Part shown: in pieces, positions 57,977 through 64,000 of the stretch
Layout: every line of letters begins with the position of its first letter
How positions within the stretch are numbered: position 1 is the stretch's first letter
Assembly: GCF_024139115.2 (NCBI RefSeq)
Contig: NW_026942435.1
Span: 1 to 64,000, forward strand
From: Armigeres subalbatus
Lineage: Eukaryota > Arthropoda > Insecta > Diptera > Culicidae
Direction of reading: 5' to 3'
Length of the DNA stretch: 64,000 nucleotides
Notes under the pieces: generated by a model
Seen by the model: the letters and a program-made list of their open reading frames with translations, nothing else
Database searches by the model: none
What the model was told of the DNA's origin: nothing
Translations under genes and position numbers: made by a program

Positions 57977-60383
57977 CACTAATATACTTACTAAAGAGTT
58001 TTTCGCAATTGAATCATTTCGAAAATGTAGTACAATCAACTAATTAGAGAGCGTTTGCGTGACAATTTAATTAATTCGCGTTCATGGCGATGAATTGTTA
58101 CAAAATTCTGTCTTCCTCGCTCACGACAAAAGAAAATGCGTTTCTTATTCTAAGATTTCAACGAAATTTTTTGAAATTTCTCCATTAGAATTCCAAAATT
58201 GTCACTGTTTTGAGTCTAAATATTTCAATTTAAAATTTGATTTATTTGTTGATGTGAATAGGTAAATAGCTACTGAATTTTGTGTAACTTTCAAACGTTT
58301 GTATAAAGCTTTTGAATATTCTTGGTTAACGTGATTTTGTGTTTCAGCAAATATACTCTATTACCACTATTACCACTGAAAATCCATTCTGCGCCAAATA
58401 CACGCGACCCAAAACTAAATTCTAAGCAAATACACGTTAAATATCAATGCTAAATATTACGCTGAACATTACAACAATTTATTGAACGTCTTTTTGACGT
58501 AGGACTTACGTCTCTCTTTACTATACCGGGTGTCATTTCAAAATATTCAAATCGAACGCGTTACGCTGTGTTGAAAGATTTTAAACGTTAATAGCGTTCG
58601 TCTCAGTGGACGAATTTCTGCGGTAAGCCCCTCAATCGACAGATTTCAAGTATGCCTTTCATGTTCATGCTTGATAAGACCCGAAAAACTTGTTTCAATA
58701 GGCATGAAACTGTTTTCAATGAAAAACATTGAGCTCAAGGGAACCTATAAATATGGGTACCGCATAATTCTTGCATCATTCCATTACCACGTTCTGATTG
58801 GTGCAGACACCAGCGAATGAGCAGCCGCTGGGTCTGCCGAGAAGCCATAAAATAGCGCAACGCGATTTTTCCTTTCATTCTGACCGGGACAAGCGAAGCA
58901 ACTGCATCATTGATTGAACAGCACTTTTAATAGGAATGAAGTCTGCACCGACCGCTTTTTCGGCTCGTCACCATCGAAGCGACCATCATCATCCGAAACC
59001 TAGCCAGCACATCAGCAGTCCACCCTACAGACCCGACAAAGCAGCAATGCTGAGCAGATACCGGCAGCAGCAGCAGAGTCGAGCCGAGACCGGCCGGCAT
59101 CGGTGCTGAGCCGAGACAGGCTGAAGAAAAGCCACATGATGCAGCATGTATGTCCAAAAACAAACGGTTCTTCAGAGAGCCAATAATAGAGATCAATATC
59201 AATGCTTTCAATACCCTTCGGGATAGAAATTGTACTTGGGTGCCAAATCCAATATTCTAGAGATAAAATTTTATGCGTGATTTTCATAAATAGCGTCAAA
59301 ACTAACAGTAGATAATTTTCTGATTTAACCGCGAAGTGGACGAAGGACTTCGCTTGACCATGCCTTTCAAGATTAATAAGATGTCCAAATCTCTCACATA
59401 ATCTTATTTGGATAAAGAAAACACCGATTACAGCTAAAACATTAATAAACTATCAATCGAGAATTCATCAAATGTGGGATAGATTGGCATTGAGCAAGGA
59501 ATAGCTAGATAAACAATGCTACTGACCGCACACAAAGCGAACGTGACTGAATGATCGTCCCATGTTACCAATTCTAAATCTTATCACTAGAAATCCCATG
59601 TCCGGGTGTTTCCTTCCTTCTACTACTAACAATGTTGTCTCAGAAAAGAACACGTACTTCTCACCTGAACTGCAATTCTAAGCTCGCTTGCCCGGCTTAT
59701 TGGCCTGTATCAAGCGAAAAGTCCCGTTAGGAAATAGACGCCAGCAGCGAGCAATAAGCGTAAAAAAAAAAGAAGCCCTTCTCGAACGCGTTGATGATGA
59801 TGACGCTTTGGCTGACAAAGAAGCGGGATACAAGACACTAGCTGATTGGCCCACCAATTGGGAAGCAGAGAAGATTCAAAATAAGGTATAAAAGAAAAGT
59901 GCATTCGCTCGCAGAGCATTCAGTCTTTTTTATACCACCACTAGAAATTCGCGGTTATTTGAAAAGATCGTTTTCTTACTTTTTGCACTTAGCCGAAGCA
60001 AACAGCCTTTTTCAAGGCTCTAAGCGTTAAAAATAATGTTCTCCTCCAGTCGCTATCGTACGGATTAGAGGGCCCTTCAGTGGAAGGGCTGAGATACAGT
60101 CTACATCCCCTGCTGAGCCAACTTGTGGTTTATTTCAGGCAGTCCTGAGAAGGTTGCCAGATACTTCCTGATTTTTTTTGATGATTCTTGTTCGAGGTAG
60201 ATTTGATTTCTGTGTCGGTTTGATGAGAAGATTTTGCCAAGGAATGGTATGCAACGCCGATTATTTATCCAAAATAGTTGATGTGATAAATTTGGACATA
60301 TTATGTATCTTAAAGGCATGGTCAAGTCAAGTCCTACGTCCACTTAGCGGTTATGTCATAGACATTACCCACTGTTCGTTTTT

Positions 60384-60634
60384 CGAGTTCGTTTTTATAA
60401 TATTACTGATTTTAAGTATATGTTTTAACTTCAACGTTACAAACGTTTGTACAAAATTGAAAATAGGATTAAGGAAAAAGCAGTTGATATAACAACTCAT
60501 CTAGATGGTCCTTCTTGGAATTTCTGAAGAAGTCGCTCCAAAATTGTCTGCGGGTGTTTCTCCGAGAACATCTGTGGAAATGTCTCCATTCTTGCAAAAG
60601 GTTCCCCGGTAATTTATGCGGAATTTCATTTTTT
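60384..60634. other. Unassigned spacer
   Basis: Short frames only, with no recognisable feature. It separates block B from the next unit start. Confidence 0.3.
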
Positions 60635-60810
60635 GACGTAGAACTACGTCTGTCTTTTCTATATTGGGGTACACTTTACGTTTTCGAAAAATCAAAAAAC
60701 GTCACGAAAATATGATAGACTTTGATCGTTAATATCTCAGCCGTTTCTCGATGGATTTTCAATTTTTTTGGACCATTCGATCAAGAAAGAGTCAACGCTT
60801 CACTTCACAG
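60635..60810 (+). pseudogene. Histone-type unit, 5' fragment
   Basis: It starts GACGTAGAACTACGTC after a T-run. It then shares ctatattggggtacactttacg, cgtcacgaaaatatgatagac and gagtcaacgcttc with 41425-41569. No promoter or stem-loop is kept. Confidence 0.5.
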
Positions 60811-61219
60811 CGTACACTGAAGTCATCTTTTACGCGGCTTTTGTACACGATTCGCTTTTTATGCGATTTTGTTTTCACTAGAATTTCGGGATTTCCATGG
60901 CTTATTCAGACACATTTTGGGATTTACGCGGTTTTTTACGTTGTTTTAATTCACGCGGCCCAAATCCTCCGCGTTTAAACTGACTCCAGTGTGTTACAAT
61001 ATTTAGGTATGATAATATTTAGTATTGCAAACTTGCTAACAGTTTAGCAATAATAATAATATTTAGCAGTTTAGGTTTCGGTGAATCAGTCAATCTCGTA
61101 AGTGTATCGCAAGCTTCTTCTTCCATAGCACTACATTCCAACTGGAACTTGGCCTGCTTTTTAAAGTAATCTATTAGCATTGTTTTAGTTATTAATTGAA
61201 AACTTTATATGCCCGATAT

Positions 61220-61345
61220 TGCATGAGTATTGAGTATGTATCTTGTGTGACAAATACAATGGATACACTATGCTCGGGGTGTCGAGAATGTTTCCCATCC
61301 GAAAATATCCTAGATTGGATCGAGAATCGAACTCGCCATCTCCGG
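61220..61345 (-). mobile_element. Diverged tRNA-type SINE fragment
   Basis: gattggatcgagaatcgaactcgccatctcc contains an inverse B box (gttcgattctcgatcc). The upstream tatgctcggggtgtcgagaatgtttcccatccgaaaat follows the Feilai body order with changes. Old copy without TSD. Confidence 0.55.
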
Positions 61346-61662
61346 TTTCTGGACCTTTGTTCGCAAGGTCAACTGGAGACCTCAAGCCAGCATAGAAGTC
61401 AAATTAATGCAACTTACAGGGCTGCACCAGCTGGTGCAGTTCGTTTCAGCTAACTTACACACGCGTTTTCTCTCAAAACCTTTAGGGGGTTTGACGGCAG
61501 CTTCTCGCTTACGTCTATGGATGCCAGTAGAAAAGCTCGGAATCTTCTTCACTGCTGCAGTGGATGTGTTCTGGGATACTTTCTTCGGTTTTTTTGCAGA
61601 TTCCTAGCTGTCCAAAGTACGACGCAACTCGCATGAAGGAATAATAATTACTAGATATTATT

Positions 61663-61988
61663 AGATACAGTCTAAATCCCCTACTGAGCTAACTTTTGGT
61701 TTATTTCAGGCAGTCCTTCAGTGGGAAGGTTGCCACTATCGAGGCTAATATTTCGTGACCGGACAGATACTTCCTGAATTTTTTTGATGATTTTTGTTCG
61801 AGGTAGATTTGATTTCTGTGTCGGTTTGATGAGAAGATTTTGCCAAGGAATGGTATGCAACGCCGATTATTTATCCAAAATAGTTGATGTGAGAAATTTG
61901 GACATATTATGTATCTTAAAGGCATGGTCAAGTCAAGTCCTACGTCCACTTAGCGGTTATGTCACAGACATTACCCACTGTTCGTTTT
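61663..61988 (+). mobile_element. Block C: 5'-truncated copy of the array tail
   Basis: It matches only the last 0.3 kb of blocks A and B (agatacagtctaaatcccctactgagc to ..cactgttcgtttt). It stops at the same 3' end, while its 5' side is unrelated to them. The shared 3' end with a random 5' end is the pattern left by reverse-transcribed copies. Confidence 0.65.
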
Positions 61989-62849
61989 GTTATTTGTAAC
62001 ACATATTGATACAATTGTTATGACTAACTGGTCGGTCGGGTTGGTATATAACCGAGTATATAACATCATAAGTCACCGAGACTTCTTTAAAAGGTTCGGT
62101 TTTGGAGTGAAATAATAGCCTTTTGTACCTTTGATGCACGAGAAAGACAAAAAAACCTATTTGTTATTACTACTAAGGGAAGATCCATTATTAATGGATA
62201 TAATGGATATTAATGGATCTAATAATTTTGTATAAATCAGCTGAAAATTTTGTATGGAATTTTCCAACACTTGGTCTCCTCCCCCTTTAACCCTTTATAA
62301 GGCAGTGGCAACTATATTGCCACCAACAAATTATATGTTTTTATATTTATTAACAAGAGCTCTGCTTATTATTTCTTATGTAGTGGCTTTATTTGCTTCT
62401 TAGTAACACCCATATGAATTTGAGTCATAAAAAAATTATTGTCAATTTGAGAACAGTTTTTTTACGAACAGATCGTAAGCTTCGAGTGGAAGAAGGATTT
62501 TCAGTTATAATTCGTTAAAAAAACGACAAAGATATATTTTTTCCCGTTGGTATTCATTATTGTGAATCTCTTGTGTTAGATTATTACGTGATTAGCGTGA
62601 AAAAAAAATCATAAGGGTTGTGTACAAGACACGACCGCCCGACGTAAACTACGTAAAACCTTTTGGTGAAATGAAGAACCTAGCAAGTCCCATCTTTCAT
62701 GAATATTACAAATCTGTTCTTCGTTGCGTCTCATCATGATTTTGATTATTCAAACGAATTTATTCTCTGTCAAACCCCCTTTCTTTCTGCCACTGATGCC
62801 ATTCATACGAATTCATGTTATATAGAATCTCCCCCACGGGGCGCACTCG
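61989..62849. other. AT-rich spacer
   Basis: No gene seen. Short inverted words (gatccattattaatgga near 62170) and a taaccctttataaggcagtggcaac segment suggest small repeat remnants. Confidence 0.3.
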
Positions 62850-62965
62850 TGATTCTGCTACGGACGGCAACATTATGGCGTCGCCAAGTCGTTAATTTGC
62901 TCTTTGAATATTATTCGTCTCGCCTCTTCTTTTGTATAGAAAGGTGGTCCTGAAAAGAACCGATT
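62850..62965 (-). pseudogene. Histone-type 3' end on the minus strand
   Basis: The minus strand reads GGTTCTTTTCAGGACC at 62961-62946, a full stem with one G-U pair. It is followed by caaaagaagaggcgagacg (purine tract), caaagagcaaattaacgacttgg and gtagcagaatcacgag, the flank words of the other units. The coding part to the right is replaced by unrelated sequence. Confidence 0.65.
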
Positions 62966-63175
62966 AATTAGCTCAGCTCTCCGCGACTAGTAGTAGTAAA
63001 ATTCTTCTTTATTCAATCATTTTTTTTGTTCTACAATTATTTTGTTTATACATATACAGTGATCGGCCGGTTTGGCCCTTCATCTTCGATTTGATATTTT
63101 TTTTATATTGTTATCTGAGTTTTAAAATATAATATATCATGACGGCCTTTAGGAGGCGCTAGTGTGTTTTTTTTT

Positions 63176-63860
63176 GACGTAAACTACGTCTAAGGGGAAG
63201 ACTCAGATACAGGGTGTAAAACCGAAATTTCCAAATTCGAGACCGTCACGAAATTAGGATAGATTTCAAACGCTAATAGCGTCTTTATCTTTCGATGGAT
63301 TTTCGACATTTGCTTATCAATCGATTTAGAAACTCTCCAGCAATTTGCCAATTCTATTGATACTATTGATTATCAACTTTAAACTATTGAAAATGTTGTT
63401 TCTTTCCAAACCGGGTGAAAAATTCAATTCGGTTCATAAATCCCCAACACGGACATCAGATTGCAGTAAGGTACGGGCCTTTTGATCCACTGCTTCGTTT
63501 TCCCTGTGTATAAAAAGCCCCGTGTTTCGCGTGCGCGCGTCATTTTCATTCTGGATGTCACGGCGAGCGGACCAGGGTGTCCAGAAGCGGTCCCAGTGAC
63601 AACGGCTGTCTCAGCGGATGAAATTTTTTCGGCCGGTGGTGGTGGCGGTCGTGGAAGCAGCAGCACATAATTTTCATCCGTGTCCCATCTTCGGCGGATC
63701 TGGCAATCGACGGCGTTTGTTGAGCCGAATCATCGGATGGCGCTCGCGCAGCCCAGTGGCTGCACATAAGTGGCAATTAATCGGTTCTTTTCAGAACCAT
63801 CATTATATTTGGGAGGAAGGTTAAGTTGAAATAATTTTCCTAAAGTGCAACCGTTAGGAA
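63176..63860 (+). pseudogene. Histone-type unit, best preserved, with start, promoter and stem-loop
   Basis: It opens GACGTAAACTACGTC. TATAAAAAG is at 63509-63517 and an initiator-like TCATTT has its A at 63542, 33 nt on. A start at 63555 reads MSRRADQGVQKRSQ before a stop, the same N-terminus as the copies at 10406 and 13795. M, S, R4, G8 and K11 match the H2A tail MSGRGKGGKVKG. The unit ends in a perfect stem-loop (63783-63798) and gggaggaagg. It is colinear with 19864-20795. Confidence 0.6.
63783..63798 (+). other. Perfect histone-type 3' stem-loop
   Basis: GGTTCTTTTCAGAACC: all six stem pairs are intact around a TTTC loop. The gggaggaagg tract begins about 13 nt downstream, where U7 snRNA would bind. 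Confidence 0.82.
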
Positions 63861-64000
63861 ATTTTCTAGCGTAATTCGTAGTTGTATGATTTTAGTGATT
63901 GAGAATGTTGAATTAGACGAACTTTCTAAATAAAACAAAGCATAATTGTTTGGCATCGGTAGCGGAATCATAGCATTAGTGCCGGTCCGAGCATAGGCTG

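Larger units (their letters stand above)
56206..60383 (+). mobile_element. Block B: second histone H2A-derived tandem array
   Basis: Unit starts (GACGTA.GACTTACGTC) lie at 56206, 57211 and 58496. TATA boxes lie at 56455, 57460 and 58746, each followed about 32 nt later by TCATTC and at +28 by AGACG or AGACA. The foldback tail (59302-60383) includes TATAAAAG at about 59886 and TCAGTC about 35 nt on. It ends ..cactgttcgtttt like block A, but lacks the later insertions. No clear TSD is seen: the left flank is aaatatt and the right is tcgagttcg. Confidence 0.65.

Overview
The window is non-coding-looking insect heterochromatin, most likely from an Aedes-type mosquito. The best taxonomic marker is a Feilai-like tRNA-derived SINE (20809-21102). 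RNase H-bearing non-LTR retrotransposons, many palindromic MITEs and short-unit satellites fit the same picture. I find no intact host gene. The only complete long reading frame is a retrotransposon ORF1 (18025-19413, minus).

Layout. 1-2640: an 8-bp satellite interrupted by a foldback element. 2640-9800: histone-derived debris, a strongly diverged repeat array (3870-6200), H2B-like pseudogenes (6243-6560 plus; 6944-7210 minus) and a Helitron protein remnant. 10100-22500: H4/H2A-like pseudogenes with mirror-image divergent promoters, loaded with nested insertions whose target-site duplications (TSDs) and empty sites can be read directly: a 702-bp palindromic MITE holding a hAT and a solo LTR, and a 426-bp MITE holding a 5.4-kb non-LTR element. 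22500-28000: retrotransposon 3' ends, an orphan exon-like reading frame and another H2B-like fragment. 28018-40193: 12 kb of degenerate 7-bp satellites that change sequence and orientation in blocks. 41500-55650: a second, roughly 5.5-kb non-LTR element spread over 14 kb by insertions. 56200-64000: a second H2A-derived array, its truncated relative, and more histone-type units.

The unifying feature is histone ancestry. A clear decayed H2B is followed by a histone 3' stem-loop and a purine-rich downstream element. At least five more near-canonical histone stem-loops and several degenerate ones occur on both strands. Repeated units that open with a GACGTA..TACGTC palindrome carry a TATA box and an initiator; in the H2A units a DPE follows at the exact canonical distance, and the sequence after it aligns with decayed H2A. 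One tandem array of these units (44358-51266) lies inside ORF2 of a retrotransposon, and a second array with the same two ends lies at 56206-60383. The histone-derived array therefore looks mobile.

All protein-family calls rest on reading by eye. No alignment or database search was run.
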